Shown: positions 24,164-37,866 of the stretch, in pieces
Position numbering within the stretch: position 1 is the stretch's first letter
Layout: the number at the start of each line of letters is the position of its first letter
DNA from: Trogon surrucura
Taxonomy: Eukaryota; Chordata; Aves; Trogoniformes; Trogonidae
Direction: 5' to 3'
Assembly (NCBI GenBank): GCA_020746105.1
Contig: CM036620.1
Span: 42,304,706 to 42,368,705 of the forward strand
Length of the DNA stretch: 64,000 nt
Notes under the pieces: model-generated
Database searches by the model: none
What the model was told of the DNA's origin: nothing
The model's input: the letters and a program-made list of their open reading frames with translations, nothing else
Position numbers and translations under genes: made by a program

Positions 24164-27100
24164 GCTTTTGATGGCTATACCTGCTGTGCTGAGTCAGTCA
24201 AATACAATAGATCTCTTATCTCCTGTATAGGTAGGAACTTTGAACATAGGACATTGTCCCCATCAGATAAAACCGATCAACAATGCTTACATTAATAAGC
24301 TTCTGAACATAAACTACAAAGAAAATGATGTATCTTCCTCAAATCTCTCATTGTAGTGATGTGTTAGATAAATGCACGTGTGATCAGTTATATTTAATTT
24401 CTTTTTATTTGTTTGGTATTATAGTAAAGATAGCTATGATTTACTACACTTAAGAATTCAAGATTTCAGGACAGTCTAAGTAATATTATTCATTCAACTA
24501 GAAGTCTTTTAATTTGGAGTCTACAAATCAAAATATGAGTTCCAAATATTAAGAGTGCATCCAGCTCATGTATCCATGCATTTATACTAGTGCTATCTCA
24601 GATTCAGGAAATGGACAGAAAGACTAGTTGCCCTCTAAGTGTCTCTGCTGCTTACCATAGCTGCTAATGTTCTTCTACAATTATTTTTAGACATGCTGTC
24701 ATTATTCAAGACCTTGGAAAATCTTGACCAATAAGAACAAAAAGCTTCCCTATATCAATAAAAAAAGAACAACAAAAATTTGTTTTCATGCCAGGACACC
24801 ATGTTTCATACTACTGAATATATAAACATTATTAAAAATAGACAAAAAAGGTGATGTTCACTATAATCTTGGTCATGACTGCTCAGAGTAGTTCAAAAGG
24901 ACTATATCAACGAGTTTAATACATAAGTACAGCTGTCGTTTGAGAAATTTATTTTTGCTGTAGGCATTTCATATACTTTTTATACACTAATCATTTTGCA
25001 GTACTTTCACTTACAGTAATCAGTGTTTTTCACAAAGAATACTATTATAGAAAAATAATGTTCAAACTTGCACAAATATGCAGTGCCTATGTAGCTGTGA
25101 ATCAATGTGCTTTCGTTTTTTTTTGTTTTGAAAGATTACTTGAATTATGTCTCAAATTGTCTGAAGATTTTGACTGATACATCAGTTAGACCGCTAGAGC
25201 TAATAAGATAGATGAGACCGTGAAAGCAATTGTGGTGGGGAGTGTTTTGGTTTTTGTTTGTTTTCTTTTGTTTTGTTTTTTTCTCTTTCATACAAAGCAT
25301 TTGAAAACTTTCTAATTCCTGGTGTCAAAAGGAAATTCAAAAGCTGCGATCATCACCCAGAGACTTCAAGCACAATAGTTGCTGTCAATAATTCCATTGC
25401 TTCTCGCAATGCTTGATAGGGATCACTGCTGACTCTGGGTTTTACATTTTGTGGAATTTGAGGGTTGGAATAAACATCTAAGTTACAGAGAAATTAATTT
25501 TCTGCGTCAAATGTTTGTGGTACTTGGGAAAGGTGCATCCTAGTTCACACTGTATGATTCTTGGCTTTTATGTGCAGATAAAACTGAATCAGTCAAAGAG
25601 TTATCACCTTGCAACTTTCCATAGTGCCTTGTCAACTACAGGCAGTACTTACTTCATTGGCTTTTGGCAATAAATGTTTGTGTTAACACACAGCTGACTT
25701 TTGAAAGCAAAGATATAGGAGGGCATTATATCCATAAAACTTAATGATAAAGTGTATGTAAGTGAGAATGCTTAAAACTATTAAAAACTAAATTTGTGAT
25801 CCACTTTCTACAAGTATTTAACCTAATTAGTTCGTTGGCAAAAATGTTCATCAGATTTGGTTTTGAACTTAATGCTGTTTTTCACTATGCAAAGTCAGTT
25901 TTGCATCTGTAAAGGCAGGTATGCGTCTCAGAAATATTTTGATTGTGATCACTTACCCAGTCAAAAAAAAGGAAATGTACCATGAACAGCTGAATATGTC
26001 TATTCATTGCTGATGAGGTTCTGTATAATCTATAGCAGGTGAGATGGGGGTGGGTGGGGGGGAGGATAGAAAAAATACTCACTGCATACAAAAGATCTAT
26101 TATCTTATCTTAAAATTAAATCAAGAAGAATGTTGCCTAACAGACAAACTCAATACCCTGGTTACAGACAAGTCATTGGAAATGAAGCTTGAAAAATCCA
26201 TATTATAGTTTTTCTTTATTATCCAAAATTGAACGTAGAAGGACGATCTTGTGATTAAGGCAATGGACCAGAAAATAGGCAATTCCAATAGCAGGCACTG
26301 GTTATGTGTTGCCCTCCATAAATGGTATAGACAAAAAACTTCTCTTCTTCTCAGCTACCTAAAATCACAATTAATAATAAGTTTTAAGTCTTTGATAACC
26401 ATAAGGTGCACCCAACTGATTTGAAATATAAATTTTGACGAGGTGATAGCCTTAAGTTAAACTTTGATTCTCAATGAAAGCAACTATGCATCAAACAGCA
26501 CTTTTTTTTTTCTTTTTTTTGGTATCATGACCAACCCTCTGGATGATAAAACAAAAGCCTGCTCTGTTTTGGTAGCCAATGTAATGAGTTTTAGGAAAAA
26601 AAAATCTTTTAAAAATACAAGAATTTTAATCTTTGTACTTAACAAGTTATTAGGGAGATTACCTCTTGTACAAGAAGTCAAGTAATATTGTTAGTCTAGT
26701 TAAAAAAACCCTTAAAGATAATTAAAGCACAGCAAAAATTTATCATGTTTAATCTGCTTACAATGGTGTTAATTTTCCCTGTCCAAATTACTTAATTAAC
26801 ACAAAACAAAACTCATTAACAATAGAGCTACAAATTTTTATTAAGGAACTTAATAATGCGTACCCCTTTTTTCTGGTGTCATGTTCACCCTTCTGACTCT
26901 CCAAGTGCTCAGGATGCCACTAACTGTCTGCTCGAGAAGGCAGCACAGTGTTGTAGTGAGTTGTCAGCATCTCCAGTTCATTGCAAAATATCTTGAAATC
27001 TTGGTGGAAAAAAGATAAAAATTTGTGCTCTATCAGGAGTGACCGGCCTTACTTGTGTTGGGCTTGTAAGGTGTGGTGCATATGATTTGAATACATGCAA

Positions 27101-28855
27101 GATATAATGTTCTTGTTAGATGTTCGGTCTAAAGAAGAATTATTGTAACAACATATTTTCAAATTTGTAGTTTCTTAGGGTATGGGTTTTATATAATTCA
27201 TTCTGTTTTACATAAGAGTTTCATCAGTAGAAATCAATGCCATGACCTGAATGAAAATCTTACCCGTTTCCAGCTTGGGTTTTTTTTTTTTTGCTTTCCC
27301 TTGTAATTTTTGTCTGGATTTGGATTTAAGAGTTTCATGTTTGTAAAGGAGAGTTTCCAGTGTCCCCATCTGTGCACTCTCTGAGGTTAGCAGAGGTTGA
27401 GTCCAAACCTACAGCTGTTTCTACAAATAAGATGATATAGGTAAAAATTTTTCTAATGTCTCTGTTTAAATCCACTGAGCTCATGTTTTATTTTTTTGTG
27501 CCCAAGAATCAATTAAAAAGCATATGTATCTATTAGCTTTTACATGTTATTTTTCCATTTCTCCAGTCAGTCTGCAAAGGCTGAATAAATTTTCAATGTG
27601 GAAAGCAGGTTGGAATGAATGAGATACTTCATTAAAAAAAAAATGTATGCAAGTTATCTAAGACAGTAAGATAGAAATTATTGCTTCTTCAATTCAGTAT
27701 GTTGTTTTATATTTATTTTAAAGGAAAAAAAACCTATAAAACTTCAACTTTTATTTTTGTTCAATAACTCAAAGACTCAGAGTTAAGACAATACTGAAAT
27801 TGATTGCTACCTTGCATGCATAAAACTCATGGTTATTGTTAACCATTGGATATTTGTTAGTTTTGCAAGACTGCAAATTGGAACGTTTTTCAAATAAATT
27901 TTCATTTGCTTTTGAATGGTCATTTTCTGTGTGACTGCACAAACAGAGCTGAGATCTGGATTCCTAAAAAGACAGCCATGTTATAAACCATATTTTTACC
28001 AATAACTACTTATTGTGTGAGATAAACATAACACAAACCTGAATACTGCCCTTTAAAAAAGACTGTGGGACCTTCAGGCTAATAAAACCCGTCCAGATAC
28101 CTCAAATATATTTAAAATTGACAAAGCACTTAAATGTTACTGGCAACGGTGAAATAGTTGCTGCAGGTAGGAGCCTGCCAGAAGCAAGAACAGCACCATG
28201 CCAGGTGCCGACTGACCAGATGCTTCAACTCGGAAAGGTAAGTGCGCCACTTCCCTTGTGTGGGGAGTGTCAGGATACATGAGGTGGCAATACTGGTAAG
28301 GAATCTTTCCCAGAAGACTCAAGAGCCAGGATGCAGTTAGGTCATCACTGAAAAAGCAAAGTTTAATTTTTATTCTTACCCTTCTAGAAGGCATTTTATG
28401 ACATAATTTGATATACTTTAGGCAGTTCATGTATGTTACCAAACAAGCCTCTTTTTTTTTCCACACATTATCCCTTACCATACAACGGTATGAAATCTTA
28501 TCAAATTCAATCCTATAAAACTATTCATTTTTTACTTACTATGTGTGTTAGCAGTTCTCTTTGTCAATTACTATTTATAGAAGCTCCAACTTTTGTTCTG
28601 CTTCTTCTCCTGTATGCATATACAGTTGTTTTGTAACTGAAGTACTGACTGGAAGATGATTCAGAGCTTGGATGTGGATAAGCATTTCAAAGTTCAGAAT
28701 CTGGACTGGCAAGCTTTCTTCTATTTTAATGTTTTCTGAGATGTTAACATAAGTGTTCAAGGTCTTTGGGGATTTAGATTTCCAGTGAAGCATACTTGCA
28801 GTTGTTTTTAATTGTGCTTTGCAATTTGAATGTGGGGAGTGCTTAGATTTCCTTC
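24164..28855. other. Unique AT-rich noncoding sequence
   Basis: A repeat-poor stretch with no exon, RNA gene or transposon that I can support. It includes a G-run motif at 26046-26065 (listed separately) and T-rich runs near 25245-25290 and 27278-27292. Open frames such as 28137-28481 (minus) carry no domain. Confidence 0.6.
26046..26065 (+). other. G-quadruplex-type motif
   Basis: G5-T-G3-T-G7-A-GG. Four runs of at least three G with single-base loops can be drawn if the G7 run is split. It is isolated in AT-rich DNA. Confidence 0.45.
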
Positions 28856-29032
28856 TTCACAGAGTTGGAAGGGACCTCAAGGATCATCTAGTCCAACGCC
28901 CCTGCCAGAGCAGGGCCACTTACAGCAGAGCGCATAGGAATGTGTCCAGACGGGTTTTGAATCCCTCCACAGAAGGAGACTCCACAACCTCCCTGGGCAG
29001 CCTGTTCCAATGCTCTGTCACCCTAATTCTTA
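28856..29032 (-). mobile_element. CR1 LINE fragment lacking the terminal tail
   Basis: The plus strand reads CACAGAGTTGGAAGGGACCT, ATCATCTAGTCCAACGCCCC and CTCCACAACCTCCCTGGGCA, then CCTGTTCCAATGCTCTGTCA. This is the CR1 3' UTR and last ORF2 codons in minus orientation. The 8-mer tail is nearly gone and the element stops in the FTVRV region. It is a short, 5'-truncated copy. Confidence 0.9.
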
Positions 29033-32000
29033 AATTGATAGGTCAGGTGGCTAGGTGAAAGAAGGGAAAAATGGCAATTATTTTCCTCAGTATTTATGGT
29101 AATAGATATACTGTATATTCACACAGATTCACCCACAGCTTTGCGAGTTCCTAGTTCCTCACAATTAAGACACCTTTTTAAATATGTTTTGACAATTGTT
29201 GTGCAGCTTTCTGCTTTATCAGGTTGTTTCTAGTAGAGTCTCAAAACAATTAAACAATGGAAGAAAAAAATCTTGAGATAATTCTCCAAATAACTGTCCA
29301 AAGGGAAATGATGTAAATGAAATCTAATGACGAATAAGGTCAAGAAAGTAGAGAATCTAAAGAATAAGCAGAGATCAACCAGACATGCTAAGGATCAGTT
29401 TGTCCAAGGCGGAAAAAGGATCACGGGCTACAGGTTTGGGCAGAGGCTCTGCTACTTTGCAAGTGTGCAACATGTACCAGCAGTTAAATACAGATGGAAA
29501 TTTGTCTATTCCAAATCTGGTTTATATTCTGTTAATCCCAAGAACTGAACTATACCTCACTGCCACTGCCTAATGCATTGAAACGCCTTCTAAATGCTTT
29601 TATAATGTTTTGTGAAACATTGCTCTGTGAAAAATAGCTGAAAACAAAACTGTGATTTATTGCAAACACAGATCTAATACTTGGAAGTACTAGCTGCTGC
29701 TACCTCTGTCCAGACCATGCTGCTCTCTGTGCAGACAAGCCATTTGTAACTTGTAAGCCTCAGGTGATTCATGCTTGTTCTGTTGTAAAGTAGACAGGGA
29801 AGTTAAAAGTGAAGGAGAACTGGCCTGGTTTTCTCTCACTGCCTGATAAATTGTATGCAGGAATTGTGTTGAGACATGAAAAATGTAATAACTGCTCCAG
29901 AAGAGTTTCCAACAAACTTTTGTAAATGATTGCTTTGTTGTGAGAACCTGCAGAAATGAGGTGAATGTATCTGAGAGGGTTTTTTATTTTGTTCTTTGGA
30001 CACAGAAAAAGCTCACAGATTCAATCAAAAATAAAAAGTAGAAGTGTTAGAATATGGATAATATAAGTTTGTTAAAAGTTAGATTTTCATTATGAAATAT
30101 TTCAAATTTTCCTAAGAAACTAAAAAATCCCAATTTTTCTACTTTAGTTTTTTTTTTTGTGTGTGTCCTACACAGTAAATTAGATTGTGTTGTAATTATA
30201 CAGTTTTAGATTATCTTAAATGATCATAGTTGGAGCTATTATTTGTCATGCTGTGTACAATAGGTAATTAGATAATGAATATTACAAAATAAACCATGAT
30301 AAAAACATTTGCTCGTAGTGTGGGGCACTATGAAGTGACTTTTGTCAATTATAATGGAATTACATATGGAAAGATATTGTTTAGATATATAATTTTCCCA
30401 ATCATTATGTCCAATCAACAGATGATAAGAAAAGATGAGGATATGTGAGAAACTATCTTACTTGTTACATTAAATTTTCATGTGTTGCGAGAACAGATGC
30501 GAGATTTTGAGCTTGCCAGTGCCATGATTGAATCTTCCTGAAACTTGTGGTTTCACAGTTTGATCTAAAAGCACAGATTTCATTGTTTTTCGAAGCATAC
30601 CAGAAAGCAGCCTATATTCTGAGATGAGAAGTAATATTTCTCCTGTTACTATTATGCAGACCTGTACCACTGTGCTTTTTATTTCTTATTTGGATCAGGA
30701 AAATTATTTACTGAAGTTCGTCTGTGGAAACATTTGGTTAGAGCTGCCATAGAATCGTTACCTCGCAATCAACCATTTGCTTTCTCCCTATGCAAAGTAG
30801 GAACCTGCATAAAGCTAGTTTTCTCATGTTACAGAAGGCTGACAAGATGCAAGCACTGTTTAAGAATGAAATCACTTTAATAGATTAAGTGCCTGCAATC
30901 ACTTTCCAGATGACACAATGCGCAATAAACCACAATTGTGGTGTGAAGCAAGAAAACAGCATATGCCGGTGGATTAAATATAAGGTAATCATCTCAGTTA
31001 CAATTAGGCCTTGTGTAGCTGGCGATTAGACACTTCGCTGTATCTAATGGAAAGTGAAAGAAAAAAATTATTTAATACTGTTCTACAAAATAACTGCATT
31101 TGCAGATGTACCCTTATTTTTCTTCCCCAGAATTCTTAGTGTATTTATTACAGGCCTATATAATTTTTTTTCCATACTGTTATGATATCAGAAACAGCAT
31201 TAGTTTCCCTCTGAAGACTGCCCTCCTGATGTAAGGCCAAGTTTTTATTTGCCTGATCTATTTCTGTTCTGGTTTGTTTATTTCATTCCAATGATTCAGA
31301 TTGTAGGAACTGTCAGATAACAAATATTAATATATTTGAATTCTGCTAAATGCAATGATGATTCCAATCATATCCCTGAGAGAGCCCACCACTCCTGTGA
31401 GCAAAACTATCGGCCTTAACACCTGATATTCGACATCAAGATTAAAAAGTTGAGGAGAATAAAAAATATTCTTAAATCTGCCCTTGCCTCTTCAGGAGCC
31501 AGTATGATAATACAGGAAAAGTTATAGCTATTTTCTAGAACAAATCTGTGAACAATTAACAAGGGAATTGTCATAAGCTCTCAGGAAACAATTATCCAGG
31601 GTGGCTTGTATGATGAAACTTGATAAAACTTAGCAATTTCTGTTTGTACTATTTTTTTTTGTTTTGTTCAGTGGTGGTTAAACAACTTTCAATACACAAA
31701 TATGACAGTCTTTTGAAGGAAAAGCAAGATACAGAGAAGCTGCAAAACTAATAAGTGTACTTAGATTTTTTTTGTTTGCCCATGTTGAATCTAAATAGTC
31801 ACAGAGCATTTGTTTACCAGCACTGTAAAGCCACAAAAACTTCTGAGAGTATTAGAAATTTGATAGTAATCTGTTGCTCTAACTCTTTTAGACATGCTAA
31901 TATCTATTTTTGGTACAACAACAAATGATTTTTTTTGATGATACTACAAATGAATAATGCTCCAATTAAGCACCTTCTTATAAAAGCATGTTCTGGTTTG

Positions 32001-35000
32001 GTCAGTTACTCATGAATTTTATTTAATGGTTTATTTAATGGTAATGAGGTCTGAATAATTTTGAAGTGTGACCATGGTTTAATTATGTTGTAGCACCCTC
32101 ACTGTTTCTGTGTGAAAACTCGTGTTTAGGAAATACGTGAAAGGTCCCATCTTCCTTAAACATAGATCTTCATCTGAAACAATTCCTTAACTTATGATAA
32201 TTTAACTAGTAATATATTTTAAGAACACCTGTTGTCAGAAAAGACTATTTTTACTTGATGTAAGACATTTTTGTCTTCCTATGAAGGACAATGTCTGTAA
32301 AGAGTACAAAGCAGACAAACTGCAATGCCTTCAGAAGAATTTACAGAACTGCAGTGTTGATATCTCTATGCACATGCCTTGTACACTTAGAGAATTCCAT
32401 GTTGCGCTTCTTTGTTTTCAGAAACTGCCTTGGCATCAGTTAAAATCCGGTAATAAATGACTAGATGAAATGCCTATTAAAGTTAACAGAAAGCAGTGCT
32501 CAGCTTTTCGTGTTCAGATTTGGACTGACTTAAAATAAAATTTAAGAATCACACAACTGGCCGTTTTTATTCCTGTTGCTTCCCATATTTTCCCCATATG
32601 GTATTAAAGGAAACATCTCGTGTATTCTGAAAATTTAGAACTAGTACTAAATGCAGCTAATCAGAAGCGAGCTACCATATTCTAGTATTTTTATCCTCAT
32701 CAACATTATTCTATTTTTTTTTTGTATCTTGAGGGACATAAATGGTAAAAATATACATCTAGGATATTGGGGTTGCCAACATTTCCTCTTTTTTTTTTAT
32801 AATTTCTAAATAATTTCTGTCGATTACTCTTTTTATGGAGGATCTTTGTGTGTTAAAGTTTTACCTTGAAATTTGTTTTCCCACTGACTCAATGTCTCGC
32901 TTGACTGGAGACTGCAAAATGAACTTTTCAAATGAAAGTGAGAGTGCGTGTGAACTTAGTTGCAGAACTGACTCCACTAGAGTCAACAGAGGAATTATTC
33001 GTTGATTTACTAGATCAGGTTTCCAGAGCTAAATTCACAAAACAGGTAAGCTCAGCCCCCATGGCTTTAGCTGCCTGGACGCCCACTGCAGGGTTGGAGC
33101 TGGGGGCACCATGTCTGTTTGTGGAGGCTGCAGTGGTGGGCACCAACCCCTTCTGCTCAGCTGTCCTCTTGATGTTACCACCCTCATCCTGGTGAATTGT
33201 CCAGGTTTCTTTTCAAACCTCTAAAGAAGAATGAAGCCCCTATAAGTGGAAGTCATTTTCTTGACAGTACACTGACAAAAAATTACAATCAGGCAATCAA
33301 AGAGAAGAAAAGGAACAAATGGAGTGAAAAATCATATCTCATTTAGCCAAAAAGTTATGCTGACAGAAAAAGGTGAAGAAGTGTCTGCTTTAGGGTGTAG
33401 GATGATTCCATCTTCTCTTCAAATTTTCACTTCTAAATTCCCTTAAAAACAAATTACATTTCCTTTTCTTACAGAATATACTGAGAAAGTCCAGACTTGG
33501 ATTTTGAGAAGCACAGATAAAAAAAAATAAAACCTTTCTTTTGCTCTCACAGTCTTGACTAAGGTGTTTGAAAAATGTTGTACCTTAATTCCAGCCTGTA
33601 AAATACTGTAGACTGGTACTTTTGCCCTTCTTGGTGTACTTTTGTAATTCATTAGGCCAGAAGGAGTAATGACTCCTAATTTTGAAGTGCTAAGGTCTAC
33701 ATTAAGGCAGATTGTACTTGGACAGCTTTTCACAACTTGGTCCTATAATACTTTCATCTTTTCTCTTTTAATGTAGTAATTTAATCTGGCAGAACTAACT
33801 TAAATCTACATTGTTACTGTATTTATTTGGATTATGTTTCAGGATTACAAACTACAAAAATACTTATGAAAGTCATTAAATGAGTAAAAATTCAACAATC
33901 ATTTTTAACTCTGTCTACTTTACATACATACACCATTCCTGGTGGTGATATTACTGATTTTGATTTCCTTAGACTATGAAACAATGATTTTGTAATTAAA
34001 AAAAAAAAAAAGAAAAAGAAAAACTCGCACACCAGTAACAACTTTCTAATATTTCTTTAGTTTTGTATAATAGCATTTTAAAATACATGGCTCATTGACA
34101 CTAGTAACATTAGTAGATGGTCAGTAAAGAAAAGAGTATGGGGCTGGCAAGCACTGGATTGTATACAATAAGTACAGATAAATCAGACTGATCATTTTGG
34201 GTATTATGTTATGTCATTAGAATATGTAGTCTGTTTTTCATTTAAAGTGAAGAAAACATTTTTGTTGGCATTCTTGTATTCTTCTATTCTTTCGTGAAGT
34301 TTGTCCCAAAGACAACAGCTACAGTAACTGACTGATACCATCAGTTTGCATGGTGCCATGACTAGAGACTTTGCAGCTAATGGGCTCATGATGAAGTCAG
34401 GGACTCTATCATCTGTGTGACCTCCTTTGGAGACCGCCATAATGGTAGACAATATACAGATACATTATCAGAATATAGTTTTTGAGACTGCACAACGCAG
34501 TCTTCAACTGGGAGAGAAATTAAGGTCCCAAAAAGCTCACTAGTACTATGCATTTTGGACTTAAACCAAGGAAGTTGTTTAAAGAAGCTCATCTACTGTC
34601 TTCAGTAACCATATTGCCCTTGAGTGAGACAGGTGTTTTCTAGACATCAGTAAAGCTGCTGCAATGAGAATCAGAGTGAGAAGCTCTGAACAGTTAATTA
34701 TTCCTTTCTGTGCCTGTGCGTGAAAGAAGCTGCTGAAACACTTAAATCTCCAGCATTTTGCGCCCTCTTTGCCTTCAGTCTTTGCAGAGATAAGTGGTTA
34801 CACAGGGTGCAGTGCAGCAACGACTCATGTCTGCAGTGTCTCCAGACGGGATGATCAATGCCATCATCTGAGACCTCATGAGAGCTCCTGCCTACAGGTT
34901 CAGACACTAGAGGTTCATACACTGCAGCTTAGCCCCAGAGAAACATGGTGACTTTGTGATGTTCTTCAGAATCTAGTACAAGTTCTGAACTATAAGCAAT

Positions 35001-35113
35001 TTGTTCACTTACCATTTCTTGTTTCCTCTTTTTACTTAGAAATAGGACAGAATAGAATATTTGATAAAGGGAGGCATCTGTGTTTGCATACAGGCATCAC
35101 TTGTTTTGTGTTA
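29033..35113. other. Unique AT-rich noncoding sequence with possible conserved blocks
   Basis: There are no clear genes and no recognisable LINE or LTR over 6 kb. A GC-richer segment at 33046-33190 follows a possible splice donor (ACAG/GTAAGC). The segment just before it, at 32950-33045, resembles an old interspersed repeat. An A-run lies at 33997-34024. The block at 30880-31060 may be conserved noncoding sequence. Confidence 0.5.
32950..33045. repeat. Possible ancient sauropsid interspersed repeat
   Basis: GACTCCACTAGAGTC forms a short palindrome and is followed by GAGGAATTATTCGTTGATTT. The order resembles an old repeat I recall from sauropsid genomes (a palindrome, then a GATTTACACCAG-like block). 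It is diverged and identified from memory only. The frame through it (starting at 32932) reads openly for 87 codons, but I do not recognise a protein. Confidence 0.25.
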
Positions 35114-36520
35114 CGGAATCACATGGAATCACAGATGTCAGGAGTTGGAAGGGACTTCAAAAGATTATTTAGTCCAACCCTCCTACCAAAGCAGGATCAT
35201 CTAGAGTAGGTCACACAGGAATACGTCCAGGCAGATTTTTAAAGTCTCCAGAGAAGGAGACTCCACAACTTCCCTGGGCAGCTGGTTCCAGTGCTCTGTC
35301 ACCCTCACAGTGAAAGAGTTTTTCCTAATGTTTTTGTGGAGCCTCCTATGTTTCAGCTTGCACCTGTTACCCCTTGTCCTATCATTGAACATCACTGAAA
35401 AGAGCCTGTTACCGTCCTTCTGACACTCATCCTTTACGTACTTATAAACATTAATAAGTTCACTTCTCAGCCTTCTCTTTTCCAAGCTAAAGAGCCCCAG
35501 CTCCTTCAGCCTTTCCTCATAAGGGAGATGTTCCACTCCATCATCTTTGTGGCTCTGTGCTAGACTCTCTCCAGCAGTTCCCTGTCCTTCTTGAACTGAG
35601 GGGCCCAGAACTGGACACAATATTCCAGATGCAGCCTTCCCAGGGCAGAGTAGAGGGGCAGGAGAACCTCTGTCGACCTACTGGCCACCCCTCTTCTGAT
35701 ACAGTCCAGGATGCCATTGGCCTTCTTGGCCATGAGGGCAGATTTCTGTCTCCTGGTCATCCTGCTGCCCACCAGAACCCTCAGGTCCCTTTCTCCTACA
35801 CTGTTCTCCAACAGGTCAGTCCCCAACCTATACTGGTGCACAGGGTTGTTCGTTCCCAGGTGCAAGACTCTACACTTGCCCTTGTATGGCATGATATTTC
35901 TCTTCACCCAACTCTCCAGCCTGTCTAGGTCTCTCTGAATGGCAGCACAGCCTGCTGGTGTGTCAGCCACTCCTCCCAGCTTTGTGCCATTAGCAAACTT
36001 GCTGACAGTACTCTCTAATCCCTCATCCAGGTCACTGATGAATATATTGAATAGTACTGTCCCCAGCACTGACCCCTGAGGGACTCCACTAGATACATGC
36101 CTCCAACTAGACTGTCCCATTGACCACAACTCTCTGACTTCTTCCCTTCAACCAATTCACAGTCCACCTCACTACCTAATCATCCAGACCACACTTCCTC
36201 AGTTTAGCTATGAGGATACTGGGGGAAACGGTGTCAAATGCTTTACTGAAATCCAGACGAACCACGTCCAGTGCTCAGCCATCACTTATCCACCTGGTTA
36301 TGTATTTATAAAAGGCTATTAGGATGGTCAAACGTGACTTTCCTTTGGGAAAAAAAAACATGCTGACTGCTCCTAATAATCCTCTTATCCTTGATATGCC
36401 TAGAGACAGCACTGAGGATAAGATGTTCCATCACCTTTACAGGGATGGAGGTGAGGCTGACCGGTCTGTAGTTACCTGGGTCCTACTTCCTGCCTTTTTG
36501 AAGACCGGAGAGACATTTGC
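35114..36520 (-). mobile_element. CR1 LINE, largest copy (~1.4 kb), RT domain, inactivated
   Basis: A minus-strand, 5'-truncated CR1. The 3' end is at about 35114 (plus-strand GGAATCACATGGAATCACAG). It spans the 3' UTR, the ORF2 C-terminus and the reverse-transcriptase palm up to about 36520. Readable blocks are [31 protein letters not shown]-type thumb sequence, [20 protein letters not shown] and [19 protein letters not shown]. The catalytic FADD motif, intact in the 43.8 kb copy, reads FANG here. A stop replaces the Gln after LLERV at 35560-35562, and a 4-bp deletion near 35538 shifts the frame. Dead copy. Confidence 0.95.
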
Positions 36521-37545
36521 TGATGTGAAATATGTAAAATATGTGAAAATAAGAAATAATCTTTAAGAAGTTAAATGGGTTTTCTTTGTTTCAGCTTTCC
36601 ATCTTTATTTGTAATAATGTTCTTTTTATTGTATGAAGTGTCTCGATACAGAAAGCATTCTGCTGGCCTTCAGCTAATCAGAATGAAATCATCAGAGTAT
36701 GTAGGAAGTTTCTTTCTGGTTTAAAGGTTGATATCTTTATCATCACCTCATGTTCTTTGATTCACAGAACAACCTCTCATGTTATTCACTAGCTATATAT
36801 GCATCCAATTACCTATAGTTACATCAAAAATGTTATAATGGGCAATTCTATTTCTGACATTTTGTACAAGATTTCATTGCCCACATAGCTATCCTTGTCC
36901 CATTTTTCTTTAAGCATTCCTATGTGTTTCAAGGCTGATTTGGTATTTTTTTCCCCATATGTTCCCCATTTTTAGCACGTTTAGATGTTTCAGCCCTCAG
37001 GACTTTGAAATGTAGAAACTGTAATCTTTGAACTGCCTCTCTAATCTTTCTAGTCTCTTCTGTCTTCTTCTGGATTGATAGATTTTTCATACTCTATAAA
37101 AGAATTTTCACTGAGAATTTAGTACACTTGATCACATTCATGCGGTTAACAATGATCTTTGGAAAAGTGCTAACAGAAAAATGGTGAAGAAGTAAAAATT
37201 AGAAATCATTCGGTGCATTCATGCTCTCTCAAGAAAGTCAGAGAAAAAATAGGAAAAAAATCTTACATGAAACTTAAAGTTTAATTAGACATACCAAAAA
37301 AACCCACCTAAAACCAACGAAAAACCACCCTAAAACTAATTAATTCTTTTTAGAATTGTCTTCTACTCAGGTCGTTCATTGTTACACAGAGAAATCTGAT
37401 GGTTCCCATGAAACCCCTTCTCTGCAGGAAAGGAAAAGCTGTAAAAGCACTACCTTACCCTTATTTGTACAAAACTGTGTAATTTTAAGGAAGGAGTAGC
37501 ACCTCCTCCCACTTCGCTCTATGTGGAAAAAAATAAATTGCCTTG
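36521..37545. other. Unique noncoding sequence
   Basis: AT-rich. It includes an A/C-rich tract at about 37290-37345. No gene is seen. Confidence 0.6.
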
Positions 37546-37859
37546 TGTGAGGGACCGCTAAAGAAGTGTCTCAAACAGTCTGGGCCTTGTCCAACCTGAA
37601 CGGGCTGGACCCGCCTGCTCGGCTCCTGCCCATGTTGGGGCAGATCTGACCCATCACTTTGCTGAGCCCCCTACCCCATCCCAGCACTGGTTGGGGTGTA
37701 GGGTCAGGCAGGGCTTGGAGCTGTGGCTGCAAGAATGAAGAAGTAAAGCCAAGAGAGGGAGCAGTGACCCCCCTCAGAAGACCCCACTATCTCCCAGACC
37801 CGTTCCCAGTAATTTTCCACAAGGAGGTTAAACGACATGAGGTAGAAGGAACTTGTGAG

Positions 37860-37866
37860 TATAAAA
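37860..37866 (+). promoter_or_regulatory. TATA box of the putative LTR
   Basis: GAGTATAAAACACG places TATAAAA at a position fitting an LTR core promoter. Initiation would be expected about 25-30 bases downstream. Confidence 0.45.

Noticed and set aside
28137..28481. 114-codon minus-strand frame, and a possible exon with donor AAAG/GTAAGT near 28240
   Set aside because: The donor is on the plus strand, while the frame is on the minus strand. No coherent gene structure.
33046..33195. GC-rich open extension after a GTAAGC donor, as a coding exon
   Set aside because: The open frame crosses the donor-like site and matches nothing I recognise. The preceding part looks more like an old repeat.
35557..35938. 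Overlapping plus-strand frames (up to 123 codons)
   Set aside because: Antisense to CR1 ORF2.
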